32,880 nucleotides of DNA from Candidatus Nanopelagicales bacterium (GTDB taxonomy: Bacteria > Actinomycetota > Actinomycetes > S36-B12), in NCBI GenBank assembly GCA_030827125.1, contig JAURFD010000006.1, positions 117,680 through 150,559 on the forward strand, given 5' to 3'. The translations under genes were made by a program, and so were the position numbers. The notes under the pieces are model-generated. The model was not told the DNA's origin, searched no databases, and was given only the letters and a program-made list of their open reading frames with translations. Of the stretch, positions 8,438 to 16,075 are shown piece by piece. Each line of letters starts with the position of its first letter. The stretch's first letter is position 1.

Positions 8438-8842
8438 CTAGTTGGTGCCGCACACCTCGTCGTAGATGGTCGCCGGAATCCCGGAATCCTGCTGAGACGC
8501 CTGGCACGCGGATTCGATGGTCACGGCAACCCAGGCGCCGTTCTGGGCCTGCAGGAGAACCACGGTCGGGAACGTCGATCCGGAGGCTTCGAATTGCGCG
8601 TCGGCCTTGGCCCAACTGTCCTCGCATGCGAACGCGTCAAGGGAAACGAACGTCGAGCCGGGGTAGTTGGCTTCGAAGTCGGCGCGGACCGCTGCGGTGA
8701 TGAGGTCGACCGTGCACTCCGCCGTGCCCCCGTCCGGAGCGGATGTCGTCGGCGCCGGCTCGGGCGCTCCGTTGGAGCAGCCCGCAAGCGTGAGGCAGAA
8801 GGCCACTGCACACGTGGCCATCACTCCGGCACGCCGCCTCAT
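8438..8842 (-). CDS. Small secreted lipoprotein, unknown function
   Basis: A 134-residue protein with a basic N-terminus, a hydrophobic core and the lipobox LAGC (Cys at about residue 22), then a short Pro/Thr/Ala linker. The mature part holds four cysteines (AECTVD, FACEDS, ESACQAS, EVCGTN) that could form two disulfides outside the membrane. I do not recognise a family. The ATG start sits exactly 6 nt after TAGGCT on the minus strand and lacks an SD, so it is probably leaderless. It is convergent with the DMT gene (10-bp gap) and divergent from the FMN reductase gene (36 bp). Confidence 0.82.
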   Translation of the reverse strand: MRRRAGVMATCAVAFCLTLAGCSNGAPEPAPTTSAPDGGTAECTVDLITAAVRADFEANYPGSTFVSLDAFACEDSWAKADAQFEASGSTFPTVVLLQAQNGAWVAVTIESACQASQQDSGIPATIYDEVCGTN

Positions 8843-8848
8843 GACGCG

Positions 8849-8872
8849 AGCCTAAGCGGCCTCGGCTAGCGT
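8849..8872. promoter_or_regulatory. Overlapping divergent leaderless promoters, lipoprotein and FMN reductase
   Basis: The minus-strand TAGGCT (8854-8849) ends 6 nt before the lipoprotein ATG. The plus-strand TAGCGT (8867-8872) ends 6 nt (six Cs) before the FMN reductase ATG at 8879. The 36-bp divergent spacing leaves no room for both promoters to be occupied at once. Confidence 0.55.
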
Positions 8873-8878
8873 CCCCCC

Positions 8879-9484
8879 ATGACCGACGCACCCCCAGGAC
8901 ATTCCCAGGATGAGGTCGAACGACCGGTCCGACTGCTGGCCATGGGTGGGAGCACCAGGCCGGAATCCACGACGGAGCGGGCCCTGGCCATGGTGGCTGA
9001 GGGGGCGCGAACCGCGGGTGCCGACGTAGATGTCATCTGTGGTCGCGAGTTGATGTTGCCGATCTACGACACGGAAACCGACGAACGCGTGTCGGGTGCG
9101 GTCCGCCTGGTCGAGGCGGTGCGCAGGGCCGATGGGCTCGTGCTGGTGAGTCCTGGCTATCACGGCGCGATCAGCGGCCTGGTGAAGAACGCTGTGGACT
9201 ACTTCGAAGACCTGTCAGGTGACCCGCGGCCGTACCTGCACGGGATGGCCGTGGGGTGTGTGGCGGTGGCTGACGGGTGGCAGGCCTCCGTAACGACGCT
9301 GCACCAACTCCGCCAGGTTGCGCACGCGCTGCGCGGCTGGCCCACTCCTTTGGGTGTCGCGGTGAACTCGAAGTCGGATCGACTGCTGTCGCCCGACACT
9401 CATGACGCGCATCAACTGCACCTGGTGGGTGAGCAGGTCGTCCAGTTCGCTCGCATGTATCGCGGCGCCGAGGCCACACCGTGA
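8879..9484 (+). CDS. NAD(P)H-dependent FMN reductase family protein
   Basis: A 201-residue flavodoxin-like protein of the FMN_red family. The FMN phosphate-binding loop is LAMGGSTRPESTTERAL near residues 21-37, and the second family motif is VSPGYHGAISGLVKNAVDYFEDL. Such enzymes reduce FMN or quinones with NAD(P)H, or supply reduced flavin to partners. Its TGA overlaps the GTG start of the next gene (GTGA), an FMN-dependent dehydrogenase, so translational coupling of two flavin proteins is evident. The ATG follows TAGCGT by 6 nt without an SD. Confidence 0.9.
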   Translation: MTDAPPGHSQDEVERPVRLLAMGGSTRPESTTERALAMVAEGARTAGADVDVICGRELMLPIYDTETDERVSGAVRLVEAVRRADGLVLVSPGYHGAISGLVKNAVDYFEDLSGDPRPYLHGMAVGCVAVADGWQASVTTLHQLRQVAHALRGWPTPLGVAVNSKSDRLLSPDTHDAHQLHLVGEQVVQFARMYRGAEATP

Positions 9485-10698
9485 CGGCTCGTCGGCTGCC
9501 GCGGTGGCGGGAGTTGCAGCCACTCATCGGGGAGCCCCGCCTCCGGTGGGACCCCACCGGCTCAGCGCTGGACCGTTGCGCGAGTGTCGTGGACGTCCGT
9601 GCACTAGCGAGGAGGCGAGTGCCGCGCGCCGTCTTCGATTACACGGACGGTGCCGCCGGTATTGATGAGTCGTCACTCCGTCGTGCTCGTGCAGCCTTCG
9701 CGCGCGTGGAATTCCAACCACGCGTGCTCTGCGATGTCCGGAACGTCGATACGTCGACGACCATTCTCGGTGAGCGCGTAGGTCTACCACTGATGTTCGG
9801 CCCCACGGGATTCACCCGCATGATGAATCACGAGGGCGAGCCTGCGGTTGCGAGAGTAGCCGAGCGACTCGACGTACCGTTTGGCCTCTCGACGTTGGGC
9901 ACCACCAGCCCCGAGGATCTCGCCGCTGCCGTGCCGGGGGTGCGCCGCTGGTTCCAGCTCTATCTCATGACTGACCGGGGGTACGCCGGAGAACTCGTCG
10001 AACGTGCCCAGTCAAGCGGCTACGACACGATCATCCTGACCGTGGACACGCCCGTGGCTGGCCGCCGTCATCGCGACGTGCGCAACGGGTTGTCGATCCC
10101 GCCGCGTCTCACGGCGCGCACATTGCTCGATATGGCTTCATACCCGCGGTGGTGGTTCAACCTGCTGACAACCGAACCTCTCGAATTCGCAACCCTCAGC
10201 AGCACCGAGGGGACGGTTGCGGATCTCATCGGGCGGGTCTTCGACCCGGCGATCACGATGGATGATCTGGACTGGCTGCGGTCGGTGTGGCCCGGACGTC
10301 TCGTCGTCAAGGGGATTCAAACGGTGGCGGACGCCGAGCGCGTGCATCGCCACGGAGCCGATGCGGTCATCTTGTCGACGCATGGTGGGCGCCAGTTGGA
10401 GCGGGCGCCGCTGCCATTCGAGGTCCTGCCGCGGGTACGTGAGGCGCTCGGTGATGACACGGACATCTTCCTCGACGGCGGCATCCTCTCGGGCGCTGAC
10501 GTCGTGGCAGCCCTGTGCCAGGGAGCCACGGCGGTAGCGATCGGTCGTGCGTACCTCTACGGCCTGATGGCCGGAGGCGAGCGGGGCGTCCAGCGAGTCG
10601 CGGACCTGCTGCGTGAGGAGATCACCACCACGATGCAGTTGCTGGGGCGGACGAGCATCGATCAACTCGGTGCGGACTGTATTCGCATGCGTGACTAG
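9481..10698 (+). CDS. FMN-dependent alpha-hydroxy-acid dehydrogenase (LldD/MdlB-like)
   Basis: A 405-residue TIM-barrel flavoenzyme that oxidises an L-2-hydroxy acid such as lactate, mandelate or glycolate to the 2-oxo acid. Visible features are FDYTDGAAGIDESSLRRAR (family N-terminal signature), LPLMFGPTGFTRMM (FMN site), the catalytic THGGRQLERAP with His at about residue 301 and Arg at 304, and FLDGGILSGADVVAALCQGATAVAIGRAYLYG (phosphate loop). The position before the catalytic His is Thr rather than the usual Asn (NHGGRQ). It starts at GTG within the FMN reductase stop. The exact substrate is unknown; the amidase and CoA ligase downstream hint at an aryl or alkyl hydroxy acid. Confidence 0.92.
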   Translation: MTARRLPRWRELQPLIGEPRLRWDPTGSALDRCASVVDVRALARRRVPRAVFDYTDGAAGIDESSLRRARAAFARVEFQPRVLCDVRNVDTSTTILGERVGLPLMFGPTGFTRMMNHEGEPAVARVAERLDVPFGLSTLGTTSPEDLAAAVPGVRRWFQLYLMTDRGYAGELVERAQSSGYDTIILTVDTPVAGRRHRDVRNGLSIPPRLTARTLLDMASYPRWWFNLLTTEPLEFATLSSTEGTVADLIGRVFDPAITMDDLDWLRSVWPGRLVVKGIQTVADAERVHRHGADAVILSTHGGRQLERAPLPFEVLPRVREALGDDTDIFLDGGILSGADVVAALCQGATAVAIGRAYLYGLMAGGERGVQRVADLLREEITTTMQLLGRTSIDQLGADCIRMRD

Positions 10699-10730
10699 CA
10701 ATACCGGCTGCGGGGTGGGTCCAGCGGCGC

Positions 10731-10736
10731 TACTGT
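10731..10736 (+). promoter_or_regulatory. -10 element (TACTGT), leaderless start of formamidase-like gene
   Basis: TACTGT ends exactly 6 nt before the GTG at 10743, so the start codon would be the first transcribed base. There is no SD. This suggests the amidase-SDR-ligase genes have their own transcript. Confidence 0.5.
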
Positions 10737-10742
10737 CGCCGC

Positions 10743-11747
10743 GTGGTGGACATCATCGAGTACACGCCCTCACGGGATGACTACGCCTACACCTTCGGCG
10801 GCGTCGCTCCCGTCATGCGCATCAAGCCCGGAACGGCCCTGCGGCTGTGGTCGGAGGACGCATTCAACTTCGCCCTGCGATCCACGTCGGACCTGTCCAG
10901 CGAGAAGGTCGATCTGCGGTTCGTCAACCCCCAGACCGGCCCCTTCTATGTCGAGGGTGCCAAGCCGGGCGACACGCTCGCTATCCATATCGTGGACCTC
11001 GAACCTGCGCGGGACTTCGGTGCCTCGGCGGCGATTCCGTTCTTTGGTGGTCTGACCTCGACCGGTGCGACTGCGATGCTGCAAGAGGCCCTGCCGGACA
11101 CCACCTGGATCTATCACCTCGATCGTGCGCGCAACACGGTCACCTTCGACGGGCGCTTCAGTGATTTCAGCGTGGATCTCCCCGTGGAACCCATGCTGGG
11201 CACGGTGGGTGTTGCACCGGCCGCCGGCGAGGTGCGCACGTCCCTCGTCCCGGAGCGCTTCGGCGGCAACATGGACTCGCCCGAGGTGAAGGCCGGCACG
11301 ACCGTCTATCTGGGGGTCAACGTCGACGGCGCGCTCTTTTCACTCGGTGATGGGCACTATCGCCAAGGCGAGGGGGAGGCCTGTGGCACCGCGGTCGAAG
11401 GTGCCATGAATTCCACGATCATCGTTGACCTCATCAAGGGGCATGCTCCGGCATGGCCTCGTTTCGAGAGCGATAGCCATTGGATGGCCGTGGGCTCCAC
11501 CCGCCCCCTCGAAGACTCGTGGCGAGTCGGCAATGTGGAGATGGTGCACTGGCTCGAGGAACTCTTCGGCCTGCACACGATGGACGCCTACCAACTGCTG
11601 TCCCAGACGTCGATCGTGCCGATCGCGAACGTCGTCGATGCCAACTACAGCGTTGTCGTCAAGGTTCCGAAGGCGCTTCTGCCCTCGGCGTCGGCGTACG
11701 ACGGACTTCACGCCGACCTCCGCGCTCGCGCGGCCGGTCTCATCTAG
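10743..11747 (+). CDS. Acetamidase/formamidase family hydrolase
   Basis: A 334-residue member of the FmdA/AmdA family, which hydrolyses short amides such as formamide or acetamide to the acid and ammonia. Family motifs are present: GPFYVEGAKPGDTLAI, GTVGVAPAAGEVRT, GGNMDSPEVKAGTTVYL, SLGDGHYRQGEGEACGTAVE and a C-terminal region (DAYQLLSQTSIVPIANVVD). It is shorter than the roughly 400-residue formamidases and resembles the compact form of the family. No signal peptide is seen, so it is cytoplasmic. The SDR gene starts 8 nt after its stop. The true substrate is unknown; the oxidative and CoA-forming neighbours suggest something other than formamide. Confidence 0.93.
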   Translation: MVDIIEYTPSRDDYAYTFGGVAPVMRIKPGTALRLWSEDAFNFALRSTSDLSSEKVDLRFVNPQTGPFYVEGAKPGDTLAIHIVDLEPARDFGASAAIPFFGGLTSTGATAMLQEALPDTTWIYHLDRARNTVTFDGRFSDFSVDLPVEPMLGTVGVAPAAGEVRTSLVPERFGGNMDSPEVKAGTTVYLGVNVDGALFSLGDGHYRQGEGEACGTAVEGAMNSTIIVDLIKGHAPAWPRFESDSHWMAVGSTRPLEDSWRVGNVEMVHWLEELFGLHTMDAYQLLSQTSIVPIANVVDANYSVVVKVPKALLPSASAYDGLHADLRARAAGLI

Positions 11748-11755
11748 GAGGGTTC

Positions 11756-12517
11756 ATGGATCTCAAGGCACAGGGTCTCAAGGCGGTTGTCACCGGTGGC
11801 ACGCGCGGTATTGGACGGGCCATCGTCGAGACATTCCTTGATGAGGGTGTCGACGTGAGCTTCTGTGCTCGGAGCTCTGATGCTGTCGAGGAGACCGCAC
11901 AGGCGCTGTCGGGTCGAGGTGCGCACGTGCACGGATCCACCGTTGACGTTGGCGACGCAGTCGCGCTCTCGGCGTGGGTTGACGCGAGTGCGGAGCGGAT
12001 GGGTGGTATCGACATCGCGGTGAGCAATGTCAGTGCGCTGGCCATCCCGGATACCGACGAGAACTGGGAGACGTCCATCAACGTCGACCTCCTTGGCACG
12101 GTGCGCCTCGTGAAGTCCGCGATGCCCTACCTGGAGAAGAGCTCGGCGGCTTCCATCGTCACGGTCTCCAGCGTGAGCGGACGCGAGGTGGACTTTGCCT
12201 CCGGGCCTTACGGAACCGTGAAGACGGCCATCGTGGCCTACACGCAGGGTTTGGCCTTCCAGTTGGCCGACAAGGGGATCAGGGCGAACACCGTCTCTCC
12301 GGGCAACACCTACTTCGAAGGCGGGGTATGGGAGTCGATCAAGCACGGCGACCCAGACCTCTTCGCGACCGCCCTCGGCCTGAACCCGACCGGCCGCATG
12401 GGTACCCCCGAGGAGATGGCCGCCGCGGTTGTCTTCCTCGCTTCGCCGATCTCAAGTTTCACCACGGGGACCAACCTTGTAGTGGACGGGGCTCTCACTC
12501 GCGGCATCCACCTGTAG
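11756..12517 (+). CDS. SDR family NAD(P)-dependent oxidoreductase
   Basis: A 253-residue classical short-chain dehydrogenase. The cofactor loop TGGTRGIG is at about residues 13-20, the catalytic Ser lies in TVSSVSG near 138, and the YGTVK (YxxxK) motif has Tyr at 152 and Lys at 156. The usual NNAG segment reads VSNVSAL, and the C-terminus has the common FLASPISSFTTGTNLVVDG. The ATG at 11756 follows AGGAGGG, a strong SD; the frame is open upstream to 11480 but that stretch lies in the amidase gene. It probably oxidises or reduces an alcohol/ketone or acyl intermediate. It is co-transcribed with the amidase and ligase. Confidence 0.94.
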   Translation: MDLKAQGLKAVVTGGTRGIGRAIVETFLDEGVDVSFCARSSDAVEETAQALSGRGAHVHGSTVDVGDAVALSAWVDASAERMGGIDIAVSNVSALAIPDTDENWETSINVDLLGTVRLVKSAMPYLEKSSAASIVTVSSVSGREVDFASGPYGTVKTAIVAYTQGLAFQLADKGIRANTVSPGNTYFEGGVWESIKHGDPDLFATALGLNPTGRMGTPEEMAAAVVFLASPISSFTTGTNLVVDGALTRGIHL

Positions 12518-12528
12518 GAGGAGGCGCC

Positions 12529-14085
12529 ATGATCATCCACACCAGTCCGCTCCCGGCCGTCGACATCCCCGATGTTCCAGTCACCGAATATGTGGTGCGT
12601 CACGCGGCAGATTCGCCCGACGTCGTTGCGCTGGTGGACGGTCCGACGGGTCGCTCATATACCTACGGTCAACTGGCGGGGATGATCGCGTCCTTCGCGG
12701 GCGGATTGGCGGCGCGAGGCCTCGGTCCCGGCGACACCATTGCGCTCATGTCGCCGAATATCCCCGAATATGCCGTGGTCTTCCACGGTGCGGCCGTCGC
12801 CGGTGTCGCGGTCTCGACCGTCAACCCCACGTACACCGCCGAGGAAGTGCGATTCCAACTGCAGGACTCGGCTTCCACACTGCTGGTGACCATCGGCATG
12901 TTCGTCGACACGGCCAAGGAGGCGGCCGAGGGCACCGATGTCACCGACATCGTCGTGATGGGCGATGCGCCGGCGGGAACAGTCCCCTTCACTGATCTCC
13001 TCGGTGCACCCATCAGCCAGGTTGATGTGGACACCGCTAGCCAAATCGTCGTTCTGCCGTACTCCTCGGGCACCACGGGACTGCCTAAGGGCGTGATGCT
13101 GACCCATCGCAATCTCGTGGCCAACCTCTGCCAGATCGAGGGCGGGCTCGAGGTGGGAGACGGCGAGATCGCGCTCGCGGTGCTCCCGTTCTTCCATATC
13201 TACGGCATGCAGGTGCTGATGAACGGGCTGCTCGCAGCGGGCGCAACGATCATCACCGTGCCGCGCTTCGACCTCGAGCAGGTTCTTACCCTCATCCAAG
13301 ATCGAGGGGTCACGCGCTTCTTCGCCGTGCCGCCCATCGTCTTGGCCTTTGCCAAGCACCCCATGGTTGATCAGTACGACCTGTCGAGTCTGCGGCAGGT
13401 CTTCTCCGGAGCCGCACCCCTGAGTGCGGAGCTGGCCGTCGAGGCGGGGGATCGCATCGGATGCGAGGTGGTGCAGGGCTACGGCATGACCGAGATGAGC
13501 CCGGTGTCGCACCTCACGCCGATTGGCGGGTTCAAGCCCGGCACCTGCGGCGTGACCGTGCCCAACGCCGAATGTCGCATCGTCAGCCCGGAGACCGGTG
13601 AGGATCAGCCGGTCGGCGGCGAGGGCGAACTGTGGGTTCGCGGTCCCATGGTGATGGCGGGCTACCTGAACAACCCCGAGGCGACGGCCATGACCATTGA
13701 CCCCGACGGCTGGCTGCACACCGGGGATGTGGGTGTCATCGACGAGGACGGCCACCTCACGATCGTCGACCGGGTGAAGGAACTCATCAAGTTCAAGGGG
13801 TTCCAGGTCGCCCCGGCGGAGTTGGAGGCGCTGCTGCTCACCCACCCGGCCGTCGCCGATGCCGCCGTAATTGGCGTACCGGATGAGGAAGCGGGCGAGA
13901 TCCCCAAGGCGTTCGTGGTGCTGAAGCCCGGGCTGGAGTTGACAGTGTCCGAGATCACGGACTTCACCCGGGAGCACGTCGCGACCTACAAGGTGATCCA
14001 CGATGTCGAATTCGTGGAGGCGATTCCCAAGTCAGCGTCGGGCAAGATCCTGCGCCGCCTGCTCCGGGATTCCACCGCTTCCTAG
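12529..14085 (+). CDS. Acyl-CoA synthetase, 4-coumarate:CoA ligase-like (ANL superfamily)
   Basis: A 518-residue adenylate-forming enzyme that activates a carboxylic acid with ATP and CoA. Core motifs appear in order: SSGTTGLPKG (phosphate loop, about residues 179-188), YGMTEMSPVSH (A5), DGWLHTGDVGVIDEDGHL (A7), VDRVKELIKFKGFQVAPAELE (A8) and PKSASGKILRR (A10, catalytic Lys). The overall pattern is nearest plant-type 4-coumarate:CoA ligases and medium-chain acyl ligases. The ATG at 12529 follows AGGAGG; a longer frame to 12328 lies in the SDR gene. It closes the amidase-SDR-ligase unit and would commit the acid product to a CoA pathway. Confidence 0.95.
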   Translation: MIIHTSPLPAVDIPDVPVTEYVVRHAADSPDVVALVDGPTGRSYTYGQLAGMIASFAGGLAARGLGPGDTIALMSPNIPEYAVVFHGAAVAGVAVSTVNPTYTAEEVRFQLQDSASTLLVTIGMFVDTAKEAAEGTDVTDIVVMGDAPAGTVPFTDLLGAPISQVDVDTASQIVVLPYSSGTTGLPKGVMLTHRNLVANLCQIEGGLEVGDGEIALAVLPFFHIYGMQVLMNGLLAAGATIITVPRFDLEQVLTLIQDRGVTRFFAVPPIVLAFAKHPMVDQYDLSSLRQVFSGAAPLSAELAVEAGDRIGCEVVQGYGMTEMSPVSHLTPIGGFKPGTCGVTVPNAECRIVSPETGEDQPVGGEGELWVRGPMVMAGYLNNPEATAMTIDPDGWLHTGDVGVIDEDGHLTIVDRVKELIKFKGFQVAPAELEALLLTHPAVADAAVIGVPDEEAGEIPKAFVVLKPGLELTVSEITDFTREHVATYKVIHDVEFVEAIPKSASGKILRRLLRDSTAS

Positions 14086-14093
14086 CCGCCTTC

Positions 14094-14109
14094 TGTGATC
14101 CACGTCACG
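14094..14109. promoter_or_regulatory. CRP/GlxR-like palindromic site
   Basis: TGTGA, six bases (TCCACG) and TCACG match the TGTGA-N6-TCACA consensus of CRP-family regulators in 9 of 10 fixed positions. The site sits 9 nt after the CoA ligase stop and about 130 nt upstream of the L,D-transpeptidase start, so it would serve the latter. The rest of 14110-14222 contains a weak CATAAT -10 candidate at 14174-14179. Confidence 0.5.
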
Positions 14110-14222
14110 CCACACACTTCGGCTCATCCGAACGGACGAGGGGCCAATGTGGCGCTCGAGGCCCTCTTCTCCGCATAATGGTCAGAAGCGGCGTGTGCCG
14201 CGGCTTAGCAGTGGAGGTTCGG

Positions 14223-15773
14223 TTGCGTCCCCTTGTGCGCCTGGCGGCTGCCTCGCTGGCGGTCGTCCTGTCGGCCGGTCTCGTCCAGTCCACCGCCCTC
14301 GCTGCCGACAGTGTCTCGACGTCGGCCGACACTGTCGCGCCGTTGGTCGACCCGACAGATCCGCCAACTGATACGCCGACCGATCCCCCCGCCGACCCGA
14401 CTGATCCCACGGATCCACCCGTGGTGGAGCGCGCCCCGGCACCGGACAATCTGGCCGTCGAGTTCGGGGATGGCGCGGCGCTCATCTCCTTTGTCCAGCC
14501 CGACAGCGTCGAGCCGATCCTCAACTATCAGTTCGCCTTCAGCATTCGTGGTCCTTGGGAAGACGTCGACCCTGCTGCACCCGCGGGTCCGATCGCGATC
14601 GGTAATCTCGTTGATGGAGCGCCGTACGAGGTGTGGATCCGGCCGGTGACGGCATCGGGTCCGGGCTACAAGTCCAAGCGCCTTGCGTTCCGCACTCCGT
14701 CGGCGGAGCCCACCAAGCCCAGCAAGCCGGTGCGTTTCGAGGTGGCGGGCGAGGAACTGTCGAACGGTGTCAAGATCAAGCCCGGTGATGCGCTGAAGAT
14801 TCGCGATGTCCCCTCCGGTGGCTCGGTCGTGGTGATTGACAAGAAGGATCCCGACTTCAATTTCGAGGTGCGCGAGACGGACCGGGCGCACCTGTTCACC
14901 ACCGGTGCCCTGCCTCCCGCACGCCGCCTCTACGTCACTGTCCTCGACGTTGAGGGCAACACGGTGGCGAAGGTGAATTTCTTCACTCTCAAGGCGGAAA
15001 AGTCCTTCAGTGTCAGCGTCTGGCCGAAGGGGGACAACCTCGGGTCCGGTGTGCCCCTCGTGGTCACGTTCGGAATGCGCATCACGGACAAGGCGGCGGT
15101 TGAGCGTCAACTCACGGTGACGTCCGATAAGGACTTCGGCGAGGCCGGCTGGTACTGGATCGATGAGGGTGGCACGTCCAAGGCGGTGTTCCGGCCCCGC
15201 AACTACTGGCCGGGCAACGCCACGATTCGACTGGATGCCAATCTCGCGTCGGTCGAGGGGGCGGAGGGCTACTGGGGTCCGAAGGTGTCGACGAAGTTTG
15301 GCACGGGTGACCAGGTCGTCCTGCGTGTCAACCTGCGCAAGCACACGATGAAGTACACGATCAACGGTGTCACCGAGAGAAACTTCTTGATCTCTGGCGG
15401 CATGTCCGGCTGGGAGACTGAGGCCGGCACCAAGATTCTCACCGCGCATATCCCGGACAAGCGGCTCTACAACCCCGATCCCGAAGAGGGCTGGGATGTG
15501 ACCGTGAACTGGGCCATCCGCGTGAATGACAACGGTGAGTACATCCACGATGCGCCGTGGAACTACAGCATCGGCTACGCGAACACCTCGCACGGGTGCA
15601 CCAATATGACCGTCAGCGATATGCAATGGCTCTTCCGCAACACTAAGTTCGGTGACGTGGCGGAGTACAACGGGTCCAAGGTCAAGATGGGCACCGACGA
15701 CTACCTCGCGGGCTACTGGAACTACAAGTGGAACGAGTGGAAGCAGGGCTCGGCGCTGTACAAGAAGCGCTGA
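14223..15773 (+). CDS. Secreted L,D-transpeptidase (YkuD domain)
   Basis: A 516-residue exported enzyme expected to form 3-3 cross-links in peptidoglycan. The TTG at 14223 follows GGAGG by 5 nt and begins a clean signal peptide (MRPLVRLAAASLAVVLSAGL, cleavage after ALA). A linker of Asp/Pro/Thr repeats follows (PTDPP-like units, about residues 40-75). Next come a fibronectin III-like domain (about 80-165), Ig-like spacer regions and the C-terminal YkuD domain. The catalytic signature is SHGCTNM, with His 457 and Cys 459; IHDAPWN precedes it as in mycobacterial Ldt enzymes. No lipobox is seen. An ATG at 14178 in the same frame is an alternative start but would precede the signal peptide with a polar stretch. 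Confidence 0.9.
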   Translation: MRPLVRLAAASLAVVLSAGLVQSTALAADSVSTSADTVAPLVDPTDPPTDTPTDPPADPTDPTDPPVVERAPAPDNLAVEFGDGAALISFVQPDSVEPILNYQFAFSIRGPWEDVDPAAPAGPIAIGNLVDGAPYEVWIRPVTASGPGYKSKRLAFRTPSAEPTKPSKPVRFEVAGEELSNGVKIKPGDALKIRDVPSGGSVVVIDKKDPDFNFEVRETDRAHLFTTGALPPARRLYVTVLDVEGNTVAKVNFFTLKAEKSFSVSVWPKGDNLGSGVPLVVTFGMRITDKAAVERQLTVTSDKDFGEAGWYWIDEGGTSKAVFRPRNYWPGNATIRLDANLASVEGAEGYWGPKVSTKFGTGDQVVLRVNLRKHTMKYTINGVTERNFLISGGMSGWETEAGTKILTAHIPDKRLYNPDPEEGWDVTVNWAIRVNDNGEYIHDAPWNYSIGYANTSHGCTNMTVSDMQWLFRNTKFGDVAEYNGSKVKMGTDDYLAGYWNYKWNEWKQGSALYKKR

Positions 15774-16010
15774 TCTCCCCGGCTCCAGGAAGTCCCCGCT
15801 TCTCCAGGTCGCAGGCGGGCACCCGTCTTTGACCGAAATGTCGTTTTAGGTCACGTCGCGGGAAGCGGACGCTAGAGCCGTCCCGGGGAGTCGCCTGCCC
15901 ACGACGTGGATCGCCACGCGTGACGTTCGCCACGATTCCAGCCCCCCCGTGCGACATATTTGCGACATTCATGAGAACGTTTACATGTGCCCTATACCAA
16001 GGGGAACAAC
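15774..16010. other. Intergenic region before the 42-residue gene
   Basis: No coding frame is supported here. It holds a short hairpin CGGG/CCCG followed by TCTTT near 15811-15831, a possible weak terminator for the transpeptidase gene. There is also a 5-bp stem GGACG/CGTCC at 15867-15883 and a direct repeat GCGACAT at 15951 and 15962 (11 bp, about one helical turn). A -10 candidate TATACC lies at 15993-15998. I do not recognise a known RNA family. Confidence 0.4.
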
Positions 16011-16012
16011 AG

Positions 16013-16057
16013 TTCAGGGACAGTCTCGGCGCAACATGCCGAGATAGCGGACCTGAA
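16013..16057 (+). promoter_or_regulatory. Structured 5' leader of the 42-residue protein gene
   Basis: Nested perfect stems are present. Outer TTCAGG (16013-16018) pairs with CCTGAA (16052-16057). Inner TCTCGGC (16024-16030) pairs with GCCGAGA (16038-16044) around loop GCAACAT. Internal bulges of 5 and 7 nt separate the stems. The SD GGAGGG begins 7 nt downstream, so the fold could affect translation. It does not match a riboswitch class I know. Confidence 0.55.
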
Positions 16058-16075
16058 GGCAATGGAGGGAAAACC

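Noticed and set aside
11480-11755. Upstream extension of the SDR frame
   Set aside because: It lies inside the amidase gene, adds an Arg/Pro-rich stretch before the cofactor fold, and a strong SD fixes ATG 11756.
12655-14001. 448-residue open frame antisense to the acyl-CoA ligase
   Set aside because: It is a shadow of high GC in the third codon position; no signal, motif or start context, and the plus strand carries all ANL motifs.
14343-14425. Tandem DNA repeat in the transpeptidase linker
   Set aside because: The Asp/Pro/Thr periodicity is a low-complexity protein linker with varying codons, not a clean DNA repeat or CRISPR-like array.
14205-15626. 473-residue open frame antisense to the L,D-transpeptidase
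   Set aside because: Composition-driven shadow of a gene with a clear signal peptide and catalytic motif on the plus strand.
15774-16075. A c-di-AMP (ydaO-type) riboswitch near the cell-wall gene
   Set aside because: Such switches precede cell-wall hydrolase genes in actinobacteria, but here the gap lies downstream of the transpeptidase and the conserved ydaO sequence blocks are not visible.
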